Of a DNA stretch of 64,000 nt, positions 35,302 through 47,386 are shown piece by piece. Within the stretch, counting starts at the first letter, position 1. Each line of letters starts with the position of its first letter. The notes below the pieces were generated by a model. The model saw nothing but the letters and a program-made list of their open reading frames with translations, made no database searches and had not been told where the DNA came from. Source of the DNA: Oxyruncus cristatus (taxonomy: Eukaryota; Chordata; Aves; Passeriformes; Cotingidae); contig VXAY01004755.1 of the NCBI GenBank assembly GCA_013399855.1, positions 119,702 to 183,701 on the forward strand. The letters run 5' to 3'. A program made the translations under genes and the position numbers.

Positions 35302-35862
35302 TCACAGAATCCCAGGATGGGTCGGGTTGGGAGGGACCACAGTGGGTCATCTGGTCCCACCTCCCTGCTCCAGCAGGGTCATCCCAGAGCACATGGCACA
35401 GGATTGTGTGCAGATGGCTGGAATATCTCCAGTGGAGGAGACTCCACACCCTCTCTGGGCAGCCTGCTCAGTGCTCAGTCACTGCATGGGAAAGAAGTTC
35501 TTCCTCATGTTCAGGTGGAACTTCCTGGGCATCAGTTCCAGCCCGTTCCTCTTGTCCCATCACTGGGCCCCCCCAGAGCCTGGTCCATCCTCTCATCCCT
35601 CCCTGCAGACACTGACAGGCACAGATGGGGTCCCCTCTCAGTTGCCTCTCCTTGAGGCTGAGCAGCCCCAGCTCCCTCAGCCTTCCCTTGTCAGAGAGAT
35701 GCTCCAGTCCCTTCATCACCTTAATTCCCCTCCACCGGACTCTGTCCAGGAGCTCCACGTCTCCGTTGTCCTGAAGAGCCCGGAACTGGACAAAGCACTC
35801 CAGATGAGCCTCACCAGGGCTGGGCAGAGGGGCAGGATCACCACCACCCCCACCTGCCGGGG
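35302..35862 (-). mobile_element. CR1 LINE fragment with C-terminal ORF2 remnant
   Basis: The left end carries the tail word 'cacagaatcccaggatgg', followed by 'gtcgggttgggagggaccac', 'gcagggtcatcccagagcac' and 'gaagttcttcctcatgttca', up to 'caagcactccaga'-type sequence and 'ggctgggcagaggggcagga'. On the minus strand a frame still reads the CR1 ORF2 C-terminus, with the words 'GLEHLSDKGRLRELGL' and 'SLKERQLRGD'. Its tail sequence differs from the 9304/15879 type, so it belongs to another CR1 subfamily. Truncation and scattered changes make it inactive. The 309-codon plus-strand frame across it is antisense and not a gene. Confidence 0.95.
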
Positions 35863-36104
35863 GGGCACCGAAGCAGAACGATTTCCCCAAGTGCAGGTTT
35901 CATCGCTTAAAAGGATTCCCCGCGTAGCAGCTAATCCAGGCCACGCCACGCAGCCCTGAAAGGGTCACTGAGGATGGGCAGCGAGAGCAGCACTATCTGC
36001 TGCCCTTTTGGGGGATGTGGGGAGGGGAGGAGGGCCCAAGGGGAGCCCGTTCCCGTGCATGGCTGCAAATGGGGGTCTCCCGCCGAGACGGTCCCTGTGC
36101 CGTG
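35863..36104. other. G-rich spacer with G-quadruplex motif
   Basis: Four G runs separated by loops of 4, 1 and 4 nt occur at 36010-36034 on the plus strand. No gene is seen. Confidence 0.55.
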
Positions 36105-36310
36105 CTCCTGAGTCTCTCCAAAGTAAAATGGATTAGCAGTTCCCTTTCAATAGGGCTGAATTATGAGTGCAGCGATTTGCTGGACGTTTTACATGAACCA
36201 GAAGATGTGTTATCTGACGAAAATTGCTTAATTTAATATCCTGGCCTGACAAGCAGTGAACTGTACGTCTCCTGGAGAATTCACCAGTGCAGGTGATTTT
36301 ACCTAGCTGG
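36105..36310. other. unique block, candidate conserved non-coding element
   Basis: Non-repetitive sequence with 'caatagggctgaattatgag', 'atctgacgaaaattgctta' and 'ccagtgcaggtgattttacc'. It differs sharply in composition from the G-rich stretch before it. It has no transposon signature. Part of it is open on the plus strand (73 codons), but the frame resembles no known protein. Confidence 0.28.
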
Positions 36311-39300
36311 AAGGATTAAGCAGCTGTACCCCTTTTTTCCCAAAAAAAAAACCTCACAGCAGAAAACGGCCCAGAGAAACTCTGGAGGAGCTGGGGGTGC
36401 CAAGGTGACCAGCACTCTGAGGAAATAGAAAAGGTTGGGGTTTTCCCAACAAGAAAACATTGCAGAGTCGTGAGTGCTTTGCCACTCTCATCCCCAAAAA
36501 ATCAATTGTTGGAAAGAAAAAGCAAAAATGTTGGGAAGGAGATCAGATCTGGCTCTCAGAGCTGCCTTGAGGACACAGGACATGTCTGACTACCAAATGA
36601 AGGCCAAACTTCAGAGCAGGTCTTCTTGTTGTATTGCTGGGATAGATGGGAAGACCTTCTGGGAACCTTCTGCGGGATGGGAGACCAGAGGCAGAGCTCA
36701 GTCTCCTGAATGAGTGTGGGATCATCTCAGCTCCTCTGGGCTCTCCCCTTCCAGCAAGCACTGGTTAGTCCAGGTTTGCACAGGGAAAAGTGGACAGGGA
36801 GTGAGATTGGTCTTCAAGGCAGGTGCCCTTCCCTACCTTCCAGTAAGGATCTATCCAGTAGTTGATTTCCCAGCAGAGTTCTCCAGAAGAGCCAGGCTCT
36901 CCTCCATGGCCACAAGTCATAAGCTTGAGGTTTTCACAAAGAAACTCCTCCAGGCTGAGCAGCAAGCAGGGCATCTCTGGGCGGGTTTGAAGCACAGCTT
37001 CAGTGCAGAACAGAATTTCTCCTCAAGTCTTTGAAGATTCTTTGCTCCAGGAAAAGCATCCACTCCCCTGACCTTGCTCCTTAAACAGAAGAGACCACAG
37101 CCCCCTGCAAAAGTGGATAAACCTTTCCTAGTAACAGCACAGAAGACAGATGGGCAGCTCTGTGTAAACCAGACCCTACCAAAACAGATGCCACCAGGTA
37201 GCTGAGAGCTGAAGGGTCCTGGATTACCAGTCCCTCTTGAAGATCTTGCCATAAACTCATTGTGGGTACTCCCCCTGCTTAGGTATCAGGCTCCCATTGC
37301 TGCAGACATAACACAGGAACACAATTGAAAAGACTTTATCCAAGCTGGCAATCTTATCCAAATCCAAGGCTTTTATTGCAATTGAAGGCTACTCTGATTT
37401 ATGGTGCTGTTTTTAAGCAGCACATAATTAAGTGGCAGAACTCACTGTCGTCGGGCGTTGCAGAAGCCAAAGCATAAATGGGTTCAAACAACAATTAAAG
37501 ACATCGAGAGATCCATCAAGGGCAATTACACACGAGGGTGAGGATACGACCCAGAGCTCAGGAAGTCCTTCAGCTGCAAATTGCCATGAGTTGGAAGGAC
37601 CACAGGAAGTATCACGAGGGACTTGCCACGGTCTTGTATCTTGCCCTGAACGTTTGCTGCTGGCATCCTTAGAGACAGGATGGGCTGGAGGCACCTCTGA
37701 TCAGAGTCATTCCGACGTCTACACAGAGTGACCTCTGACAGATCTACTCTTTCCAAAAGGCACCAGGCCAGGACAAGTCTAGGTTGTGGTTTAGGGCCAC
37801 AAGATACAGACCTGACTTAAAAGCTGTATCTTCTCCATCTGGAAGATGGAGCCAGAACCTCAGGTCAGGGGACTGGGACATCCTCCAACCTGCAGTCTTC
37901 AAGAAGCCGTTCAAAAGGGAGTTTTCATTAAAGGAATTTCCTATGGAAGAAAAACCTTGAAAAACAAATGTTGCAATGTTTGGTGCAGCTTTCTGATTGC
38001 CTAAGTTGGCAATGCTTTAAAAAAAAAACCAAAAAAACCCCAAAAAGTCTGGGGAGAACACGAACATCATCCCAGTTCACAAAACACGCAGACAAACTTC
38101 CCACAGTGGTGGTGCTGGCAGGGGCCAACACAGCCAAAGTGCAAGAGATGAGCTTCAGCCTCGGGAAATCACCTTCCCAGGTGAGGTTGGTGCCTGCATT
38201 CACAGGACTGAACAGTTCCCCTTTGAGGGGAGACTTGATGAACCCAGAAATGCTCTTGAGCAACCCAGAACATCATGGAAGACAACCTGGGAGAAGACTG
38301 CTGGAAAAGCAGGCTGATTTCTCAGCAGTTAACATCAGTGCTGGTGCAGGAATTTCCAGGTCTGGACTTCTCCAGATGCTGCAAATCCTCCCTCGTATAA
38401 CAAAAACAAGGGTTGAAGTAAAGCAAGCTGGGTCCAAACCCACTGATGGTTGATGTTTATCTGTCTCACTTTGAGATCTTTGACAGAATCTGTTCAACCA
38501 CGTAGAGGCTGCGTGGGAAAACAGAATGTGAGACTGAGTGGATTTACAGGAATTTTTCTGAGCCGTAAATGATGGCAAAAAATAAAATACAAAGGAAAAT
38601 CTGGCCCTATAATTCATGCATAGGCCTTTTAGTGGGAGGGTGTTTTGCAAGGATAGAGAGATGTCATAATCAAAACTAGCTCTTTAACTTGCTTTTAAAT
38701 GGAAATCAAAGGGACCATCATCTGAGAAGTCTCAACATTTAATCTCTGAAGATTTTTCCACCCACAGAAATTTTGGCCAGCCCAGGCCTAGAGAGGACTT
38801 CCCTGCAATGTCTTGGGCTGGCTCAAGAAAGCCTTAGCAAATAATAAATGCCAGGCTTGTGGGCACAGAGCGGTGGGATTACACAGCACCTCCCTTCCAT
38901 AAGCCTGGGAGCACGAACGTCACGCTGGGCAACACAAAGGGGAGGTGACAGTCCTGGAAAAGCCACAGGGGAGGCTGAAGGATGGACAACAACCACAGCC
39001 AAAGTGAAGCATCTTGCCAGTGCTCAGGTGGGGAGGGACAACACACAAGTTTTACTGTAGATAGAAGGGCTGGCAGAGGTGCTGGGACAGGCTCAGGGCC
39101 AGGCTGGTTTAACATCTTGCTCTGATTCAGCCGCAATCAGAGCAGTAAGTCTCAGCTCAGCCTGCTGATTTAATCAAGCCCCAAACCACCTCCAGCCCCC
39201 TCCCCCCAGGAGAGCTAAGCAGGTTCAAGGCACTGGATAATACACCAACAGACCTGAGAAGCTCTGTGTGGTCCAAGGCACCAAAGTTTCCTAAATTCTA

Positions 39301-41316
39301 ACAGCTCCCTGCTGCACCACTGGAGCTCCACCTTCACCTTCCCCAGGTCCAGGTGGAGCTGAGACACCTCTCCTGTGCCGAGGACACTGTCCCCATCTCA
39401 TCATCTGAGCACCCACACCACAAAGGTCCCCACTTGTCCCTCCATCCCAGCAAACCTCCCTCCTTCTGTCTGAACATTTTGCAGCTGATAAATCCTCCTT
39501 AATTTTAGCCCAGGTGTAACCCGGATGTCCGGGCACCACCGTAAGCACACAGCTGCTCTAGCACAGCACACCAAACACAGGAAACTATAATTTCCCTTTT
39601 GCCAGGGAAATTTTGAGCATCCAGCTTTGTCAGCAGCTGCAGAACAGGAGCACAGACCAGAGAACAAACATTTTGGCAAGTGAGCAGCGTGGCACACGGT
39701 TGGAAAACGAGGTACTCTAGAAGAAGAAATATTTTAGGCTCACGAGAAAGTGGGATTCTTTTCAACTTTCCCTACAGATTACATTGGCCAGCCCATGTAC
39801 CATTTATCGCCTTGCCCAGGAATTTACAGCCTGGGGGGGGGTTGCTCTTTTTAGCCCAACAAAATGCTCTTGGCTTTGCATGCCTTGTCTGGGTGAAGTC
39901 AGCGAGCTGGCGCAGGCGGAACCGCTGTCTGCCCGTTCAGAAGCGTTTATGTAGCAGGACAGTGTCATTACGACAGATTTGCTTAGGCCAATGAGCCAGC
40001 TAAGATTTCCTGTCACTGCCCGTGGCAGGGAAACTCGGTGCTTTTATAGTCCCGACTTCGAAGCAGCTCCTGGATTAAAAAAAAGTCCCTGTTTGGAGAG
40101 GGAAGAGGGGAGTGGATTTTGTTTGTATGGTTGATACCTCCTCTCCTTCTGATTTGACTCACTGTGGGAGTGTGTTCAGGTTGTAGGAGGTGACTTGCTT
40201 AACAGTCACAAGACTTTTTCAAAGGCACAGCCTCCCCTCCAAGCAGCCAAGCTGTGAATTTCCCCACTCCTCTTCAAAAAATCCATTGTACAGCCAGATC
40301 CCTTCAGCCAAGAATGCAGACCTGTCAAATCTCAGGCACTGAGCAGGAGGTGTGCAATCTGCCCTGACCCTCTGATCCCTTCCAGCTCAGCCTGGCTCTC
40401 CCCTGATCCCTGACCCTGGGTGCCAGATGGCCCCACCTCTGTTTGGCCCATGCCTGGTGCCGGGGGTGGTCACAGTCCTGGGGAGCAACTGGGAACCTGC
40501 ATCCTGCTGCTGGAGGAGGATGCCCAGTGCTCAGATGCTTCTCTGGCCATAGCTGTCCTCCAGCTTTTTCCTGCTGCACGACCAAGCACAGCATCATCTC
40601 CCGTGTCAACACTGGAGAAATCCGAGAACGGTCCATCTCCAGCCCGTGAGCACTTCCATCCTGGCTTGTGTGGAGTATCCCAGAAGAACGCAGCTGTCTC
40701 GGTCCAGGATCATTTTTGTAAAGCGGGACAGAAGATGGACTCTTCCCCTTGCTTTTTTTCCCTGATTTATTTATTCATTGCATAACATCTTGTCCACAAA
40801 CATCCCAGCTTGGTTAAATCTTTGACATGTAAAACATTTCCAGAAATTCTTGCTGCCACCCAACAAGACAAATGGGTAAGACTTGGCTTTTTTTTTTTAT
40901 TTTTTTTTTTTTTTTTAAAAGACTCCTCACTCTTCTTCTGTTTTCTTCTTTCCAGTGTGACTTTGTCTCTGGCTTTCCCAAAGCAATGCACTCATTTATC
41001 AGGCTTGTGAGCTCTTACTCGTTGGCAGACTCCGAGTCTTTCCGCTTGGCTCGGGGCTCTCAGCCACCATATGGAACGAGTTGCACATTTTCACTCCTTA
41101 TCGGAGTTTAAGATGGAAATATTTCCTTGCTTCTTCTTGGGGCATTTCTGCAATTGCACACATGCTGGGAGTATTTAACCCTGACATTGCTGATGAGCAG
41201 CTGTTGCTATTAAAATGCCATCGAAGATTGAACGGGAAATCTTTTACGGTGAGCTACGCCAGCAGTTTGATTCTGTTCCTGGTTACAAATAGTTCCTTTA
41301 ATAGTTTCGGAGTTAC
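36311..41316. other. gene-free region
   Basis: No gene or transposon is recognised over 5 kb. Non-repetitive AT-richer stretches at about 37330-37480 ('ttttattgcaattgaaggct'), 39890-40020 ('gtgtcattacgacagattt') and 40960-41316 could be conserved elements. A T11-A-T16 run lies at 40888-40916. Open frames of 100-160 codons show no known domain. Confidence 0.45.
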
Positions 41317-41460
41317 ATGAATATAACAGAGGAGAATCTGGCTCGCTGTCTATTTGTCTGTCTGCTTGTCTCTCTGAAGAGACAACTTTCTCTCCCTCTC
41401 TGCATATTGATCCAGTTTTGCTGTAGTGCTGCTGCAGCAGCGATGGTCTGCGAAGGTAAG
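41317..41460 (+). other. possible short exon ending at a strong splice donor
   Basis: A plus-strand frame from the ATG at 41317 runs 47 codons, with a hydrophobic stretch near its start (LFVCLLVSL), a second one later (PLCILIQFCC) and an Ala5 run. It reaches GAAG/GTAAGA at 41456-41461, a near-perfect splice donor. A second in-frame ATG with good initiation context (GCAGCGATGG) lies at 41443, 13 nt before the donor. The frame stays open only to 41499 if not spliced. The hydrophobic residues partly come from a TCTGTCTG-type simple stretch, so chance is a serious alternative. No downstream exon is recognised. Confidence 0.15.
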
Positions 41461-43507
41461 AAAAGCTATTCCCTCTCCATCCTGCCTTTATTAAAATAGA
41501 TGACAGCTGAAGACAGACAATTTTTCAGGCACAGATCTTCTGTGCGTGAATCTACCACTGCTATGCATCTACATGGAACAGGGAAAAAATTCCTCAGCTG
41601 AAGTCATGCATCATGCTCGGGGTTTGTTCCAGCCCTTCTTATTTAGCACAGGCTGCCAGTCAGCAGAGTCGTGGTAAGTGGGGTGTGAGCCCAGCAAAGC
41701 CAGGCTCTCTAGATTAGTGGTGATAGAAGAGCAGTCCTCCAGGATCGCTGCTGACCTGGGAAGTCCAGGAGGTGGTGAGACAGGTTTGAACTCCAGTTCC
41801 TCAGTCAGGTCACACCCACGCAGCAACAACACCACCAGAAGGCAACTTTCTGGCCCTGCCAGGGTGGAGCTCCAAGATGCTTCGGGAGATGCTGGGGCCA
41901 AGACCATCCCTGGGGCAGAGACCAGGAACAGCCACCCCAAGCCCTGATTCCCACATCCATAGCTTTGCTGGGGAGTCCCAGCAAGCAAGAGTAAGATCTC
42001 TCGTGCTCTTCCCCTGTGCCCTCTCTCCATGGCACCAGCTCCATTTTTTGTAGCTTCCAGCTCTACATCCAAGGCAAGGGTCTTTCCTTGTTAGACATTC
42101 AAGCCTAGAAACTCTTGGATAATATCAGGGGTGATGGATTTGTGCACTTCTTTTTCTCAGGTTCAAGTGTATACCGATGTACACATCTCAGGTGAGCTGA
42201 AAATGAAGGATGAAGTCCCTAAATCCACATTCAGAGAAGAATCACAGCAAAACTCGGAGATTAAATATGATGCAAGACCTGTATTTTAGACCTCAGTGCC
42301 TCTTTCAAGGAGGTGAGGAACTTCCATAAGTTCCCACAACAAAGGCCTGGAGTCTGGATCAATTCAGTCCTCACTGCATTTGACAATTTGCTGCAGCTCA
42401 AATACATCATTGGACTCTGTAAAAATAGACCTTTTACACTTGTCAATTCTGCTTTTCTCATCGCATGTGGTTTCTGGACACTTTAAGACTAGTTCTCTGC
42501 TATCCCAGACCAGCCCACAGTGGTGGAATACACGGGCCTTCAGTGTGAAGGGAATTGAACACCACTTTTAGGGTCAGGAATGCTGCCAGAAGGTTGTAAA
42601 GCAATATTATAAACGGAAAGCAGGGCCTGGTGTCCATATACCTGAGATTGGACATTGGCCCTCCGCTGGTTATTCTTGGTCAAGCTGGATGTTTTCTTCC
42701 ACACTGGCTTTACCTGATTTGCTCATCTGGCCTGAGTGTTTCACTGGGAGCACCATGTTTTTCCATCAAGCTCAACATTAGTCCCACGTTGATTTCCATG
42801 TTAGATCCAGTGGTTTCAGCATTAACTCCGGCTGCCAGAACTTCACCTTTAGTGAACATACATCATCATCAGTCTCCAGAGCTGTTAAAAACCTCGCAGT
42901 TTCCATGGAAATCGCTGTTGATACTAGTCTAGATGTCTGGTTTTCCTTTTCCTGGGCCTACAGTTAATGTAGTAGAAAAAGAAAAACATGTGAATCCCTG
43001 TTTTTCAAAATTTCTCTTTTTGTAGTGGAAAAACAACCATGTCTAAAAGCCTGAGAAGAGGGAGGGAGTCTAATTTCCACGTCCAGGGCCCAAAGTAGCT
43101 GGTTTTCAGGAGGTGAAGCCACATTGATGCTGCTGGTTTCCTGCACCTCCTGCCTTGCCAAGCACTTGGAAGGAAATTCTTCAAGTCCAGGGACTTGTGA
43201 GATGGGCCAGTGGGGGCACGGTTTTCATTCATCCGTGTTTGCACGAATCCAGAGACCAGGGTGCCAGTCAGAACCACACCATCTGCAGCAGAAGGTGGAA
43301 GATCAACCCACTGCCAAACAGTGAGGCTGCTGACAGAGGATGGCTCAGCTGGGGGTGGTGTGGATCCCCTGAAGGATTAGAAAGCAGGAGAACACTTGTG
43401 GTGCCAGCCAAGGCTTGTGCACCACCTAAGGTGGGTGTAGCTGCTCAGCTTCCTAAAGATGGGGGCCTCAGCCTGCCCTCTACAAACAGCCAGATCTGGG
43501 CCAGCCA
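41461..43507. other. gene-free unique sequence
   Basis: Nothing recognised beyond short unconvincing frames. Confidence 0.5.
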
Positions 43508-44058
43508 AAGAATCACAGGATCAACCGGGCTGGAAAAGACCTCCGAGATCATCAAGTCCAACCCTTGATCCAACCCTGACACGGTTCCCAGCCCATGGCA
43601 CCGATGCCACATCCAGTCTCACGTTAAAAACCTCCAGGGACGGTGAATCCATCACTTCCCTGGGCAGCGCATTCCAATGTCTCATCACTCTCTGTAAAAA
43701 ATGTCTTCCTGATGTCCAGCCTAAACCTCCCCTGGCACAGCTTAAGGCAGAGCCCTCTTGTCCTACTGCTGGTTCCTGGGAGAAGAGACCAACCCCCCCC
43801 GGCTCCCCCCTCCTGTCAGGGAGTTGCAGAGAGCGATGAGGTCTCCCCTGAGCCTTCTCTTCTCCAGGATAAACAACCCCAGCTCCCTCAGCCTCTCCTC
43901 ACAGCACTTGTGCTCCAGTCCCTTCCCCAGCCTCGCTGCTCTTCTCTGGACCTGCTCCAGCCCCTCCGTGTCCTTCCTGAGCTGAGGGCCCAGAACTGGA
44001 CACAGCACTCCAGGGGTGGCCACACCAGTGCTGAGTGCAGGGGAAGAACCAGTTTCCC
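43508..44058 (-). mobile_element. CR1 LINE fragment with C-terminal ORF2 remnant
   Basis: Left end 'gaatcacaggatcaaccggg', then 'gaaaagacctccgagatcat', 'aaaaacctccagggacggtg', 'ctgatgtccagcctaaacct', 'gagaagagaccaaccccccc' and 'gtcttcc'-type sequence, to 'gggcccagaactggacacag'. The minus strand keeps a readable ORF2 C-terminus ('[17 protein letters not shown]', '[19 protein letters not shown]'), the best-preserved CR1 coding stretch in the window. It is a subfamily with the AATCA-type tail. 5'-truncated and inactive. Confidence 0.96.
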
Positions 44059-47000
44059 TTCCTTTTGCCTCTAATTAATGAACCTGTGAGAGCACTGCAG
44101 TCACAGATCTCCGTGGACACTTGGGCAAAGCCGTAGGAAAAGAAGTACCGGAACGTTCGCCAGCTTTAACCTCCATTATAGGAAGGCCAAATATTTTAAG
44201 AGTCTCATTCAAATTCCCATGTGCTTGTCTCCTCCCACACCAGCCCGCTCAGCACAGAGGCAGCTGACCCAGGGGAGGGTTTGGGTTGAGTTCCTAGCGA
44301 GCAAATGACATTTCCCCACCGTGGTAAGGCTGGAAAGGCACTATGTCAGCACTGTCCAAGACAATTTTTTCCTTATGTTCAAAGGAAACCCTAGAAACGT
44401 TTTCTAAATCACTTTCCAGCCCTTTCAGCGAAGGAGACTTCGAAAACACTCTCTGAAACCCTTCTCTTCATCTCCATGCATCTGTTCTGTTTCTCCTCCA
44501 TCTGGACAGCAGTGCAGGTACACAGAGCAGACCCTGGCCTTTGGCCGACGTGGGCTTTCCAAGCAATCTTTGGACGTGCAGTGAAAACCCCATCCAAAGC
44601 TCCCTCCGCAAAAGGGCTTTTATTTCCATTTGAGTCCACTTCAAGGGCATGCGAAGGGCTCAGTTCTGTTATTTTTGTTCCCCTTTCCAAAATAATAGCC
44701 GAGCCATCCAAAGCTGGGATTTGGGGAGTTATTGGGCTGTTGCTGAAAAAGCAAATAGCGGGAGCTGCGTCTCTTTGCTTGTATCTCCCTAGGGCTGAGT
44801 CTTGACCACTAATTGTACACGAGATTAAGTCCTTGCTGTCATTCTGTAACTCAAGATCAGACTCCTGGACTGACTTCAGACGGGCGCGTTAGGCAGGAAC
44901 AGGAGCCGGCGCAGCCAAGCGATGCCGTTGTTCATCCAGCGGGAAGAGCGGAGCTCTGGAAGGGACATTGGCTGGCACCTCCTGGAAGAAAGACATGAGT
45001 GCTGGCTGTGAGATGGCATTTCAGGGAGCCAGGGCAGAGGGCTGGAGCTGACACATCTGACAGATGCTGCAAGGGAAGAGGTGGAGAGGAAGGTGCTGTT
45101 GGCAAGGGGGAAAGAGGAGATGCTAAAGTAGGAGTGTGCCCCGTGCTGCAGGAGACAAAGAAGGAATCGTATCTACCTGCAGTTAAAACAAAAAGATCAT
45201 TACCAGTCCAGCAGGAGCATCTCTGCCAACTTCCCCCAAGGATCTGAGTTCCCAGAGCAGGTGCTTTGGCTTCTCACAAAGCACTTTGGAAACTCGTGGA
45301 AGGAGCGAGCTGGAGTGTGGGAAACTGCAGAAGCCAAGACTTCCCAGCAGGGCAGCGCCACAATGTGTTTGGGAAGAGGAAACCAGCCTCCAGCGTCACC
45401 CTCCTCTGCCAGGAGCTGACACTGTGCCCCAGGGTTGGGGACAGGGCCACCAGGAGGGCTGGGAGCGTGGCTCCTCTTGCTCCCAGGAACACTGGCAGGA
45501 AAGGCGCAGGAGAGGAGGGGGCTGGAGGAGGAGAGGGAGGTGAAGCACGTCCATGTGCAGATGAGAAACTTGGAGCTTGCTTTTCCAAAATAAACGCTTG
45601 GCCTTCCGAGGCTGACATCCTGCCTCCCCAGGCAGCCAGGACACGATTCCTCCTGCGTAACGAGCCACCCTTTCCATGCACAAAAACACTTCTCTTTTTT
45701 CCTCCTCTTTTTAGGGGCCAGATGGGAGGAAGTCTCCAGTGCTGGGCTCAAAACAACCAACGTCTTTTCCAGTCATGGCAGAGTGTCTCATCTCCCCATG
45801 CAGAACACACAGCCCTTGCCATGACCTGGAATTAGACAAGAATTTCCTCTTTAAGGACTATTTCAACCACTTCCTTTTATTTTATTCCCCCGCCTTTGAT
45901 CTGGGGAGGGGTGAGAGAGGAAGAGCAAGGCTCAGATTTTAGCAGAGCTTTAGCAGGCTCAGATCCAGGCTGAACTAATTCGGATCAAACAGCAGTTGCC
46001 TCTTTGTTGGCCCATCCAAAGGTGAATTTCATGGATAGACCGACCTCCTTTCCCACGTCCCAAAGTATATGGTGCACTTTGCAGAGGAGCTGATCATGCC
46101 TGACTCCTGTTGACATCCACGTTGTGAAGAACCAGCAGTTAATCCAAGCACAGCAAGATTGGAGCCAGGTCCTAGAAAGCTTTTTTGTGGTCTCTACAGA
46201 CAGCCATTCCCCTTTCCCTCATAAATTGCCTGTCATGTTCATCTCTGAACGCAAGAAAAAGCAAAAACCTTCCACTTTTTGCCTCTGAAGCCATGTTTTC
46301 TTTCTCTCGATTCGCTTGGGCCAGCGAGAAAGTTTCCACAGGTTTTCCCAGGTCTCTTCTTCGAAAACAGAGCGAAACTCCTCGTGGAAAGCAGTCCTCA
46401 CCTTGCATGCTGGTGTCTGCTTTGGAGGGTAGAAGCACGTGTGTGTGAGCAGGGTGGAAAGTGGGGATTAGATATTCCCACGTAGTTTTTGAAGTCCTGG
46501 GTCCTCCTCTGTAAAACAGCTGAGCAGGTGCATAACTAAATCCACTGCCAAAAAATGCAAAAGCAGGGTGAGCACGTGCTACAGCAAGCACAAGAGCAGT
46601 TCTGGTGAAGCCACGGTAGTGTGAGCTGAGCACATGTCCAGCAGCAGAGATGGTTTGAAGTTAGTTGCCAACTTGCACAAGCAAACGCCGAGATCTCACC
46701 TTCTCTTATCTCATGGCCAAAGTCTGGCTGACCCCTTGAGGTCAAAACAAATATTTGGTGGGTTTTTTTCTGGTCTTTGGGCGAAGATTTTGGCTTTGGA
46801 GAGGCCGTTTCTCTCTTTCAAGTACCTCAACAAATACAGGGAAAGCAGAATCTGACACCCTCCATTGGTCTTGAAAGCCCAAGCCCACATCTGCTGGAAA
46901 AGTTCCCTGCTCCATCATCTTCCTGGCTGGCCAGTCTCTGCAGGTGCTGGTCTGGAAGGGCTTTGTGAAATGAACAGCAGGAAAAAGCAACAAAGCCCAA

Positions 47001-47123
47001 AAGGGGTCACATCTGATAACCTACAAGCCAGCCAAAGCTCCTCCCTTCCAAACAGGAGGGAGAGTTTGTCTTCCTTTTCATCATTACACCTGGATGATCC
47101 CTGGAACTTTCTGCTAAGGAGTC
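44059..47123. other. gene-free unique sequence
   Basis: Frames of up to 189 codons (around 45266-45835 on both strands) overlap each other in GC-rich sequence and show no domain. The stretch 44720-44850 is AT-richer and non-repetitive. No gene is called. Confidence 0.45.
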
Positions 47124-47331
47124 AATAGAATGACAGAATGGTTTTGGGTTGGAAGGCACCCTAAAGCTCATCTCATTCCAACCCCCTGCCACAGGCAGGG
47201 ACCCCTTCCACTAGACAAGGTTGCTCCAAGCCCCGTCCAACCTGGCCTTGGACACTTCCAGGGATGGGACAGCCACGGCTTCTCTGGACAACCTGTGCCA
47301 GGGCCTCCCCACCCTCACAAGGGAGAACTTC
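47124..47331 (-). mobile_element. CR1 LINE fragment (3' end)
   Basis: Opens 'caatagaatgacagaatgg' (two tail octamers, mutated), then 'gggttggaaggcaccctaaa', 'gccacaggcagggacccctt', 'ccccgtccaacctggccttg', 'gccagggcctccccaccctc' and 'acaagggagaacttct'. It stops abruptly where a short AT-rich tandem repeat begins. Confidence 0.94.
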
Positions 47332-47346
47332 TATATTTAGTCCATA

Positions 47347-47386
47347 TATTCTGTATATAATCCATCTATTCCGTATATAATCCATC
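47347..47386 (+). repeat. 20-bp tandem repeat (2 copies)
   Basis: TATTCTGTATATAATCCATC at 47347-47366 is followed at once by the same 20-mer with one change (TATTCCGTAT...) at 47367-47386. A partial, more diverged unit (TATATTTAGTCCATA) precedes it. The array abuts the truncated end of the CR1 copy. Confidence 0.9.

Noticed and set aside
35030..35959. 309-codon plus-strand frame, the longest in the window
   Set aside because: Most of it is antisense to a CR1 copy whose real ORF2 remnant reads on the minus strand.
45266..45835. Overlapping frames of up to 189 codons on both strands
   Set aside because: Opposite-strand frames of similar length in GC-rich DNA indicate stop-codon depletion, not genes; no domain is seen.
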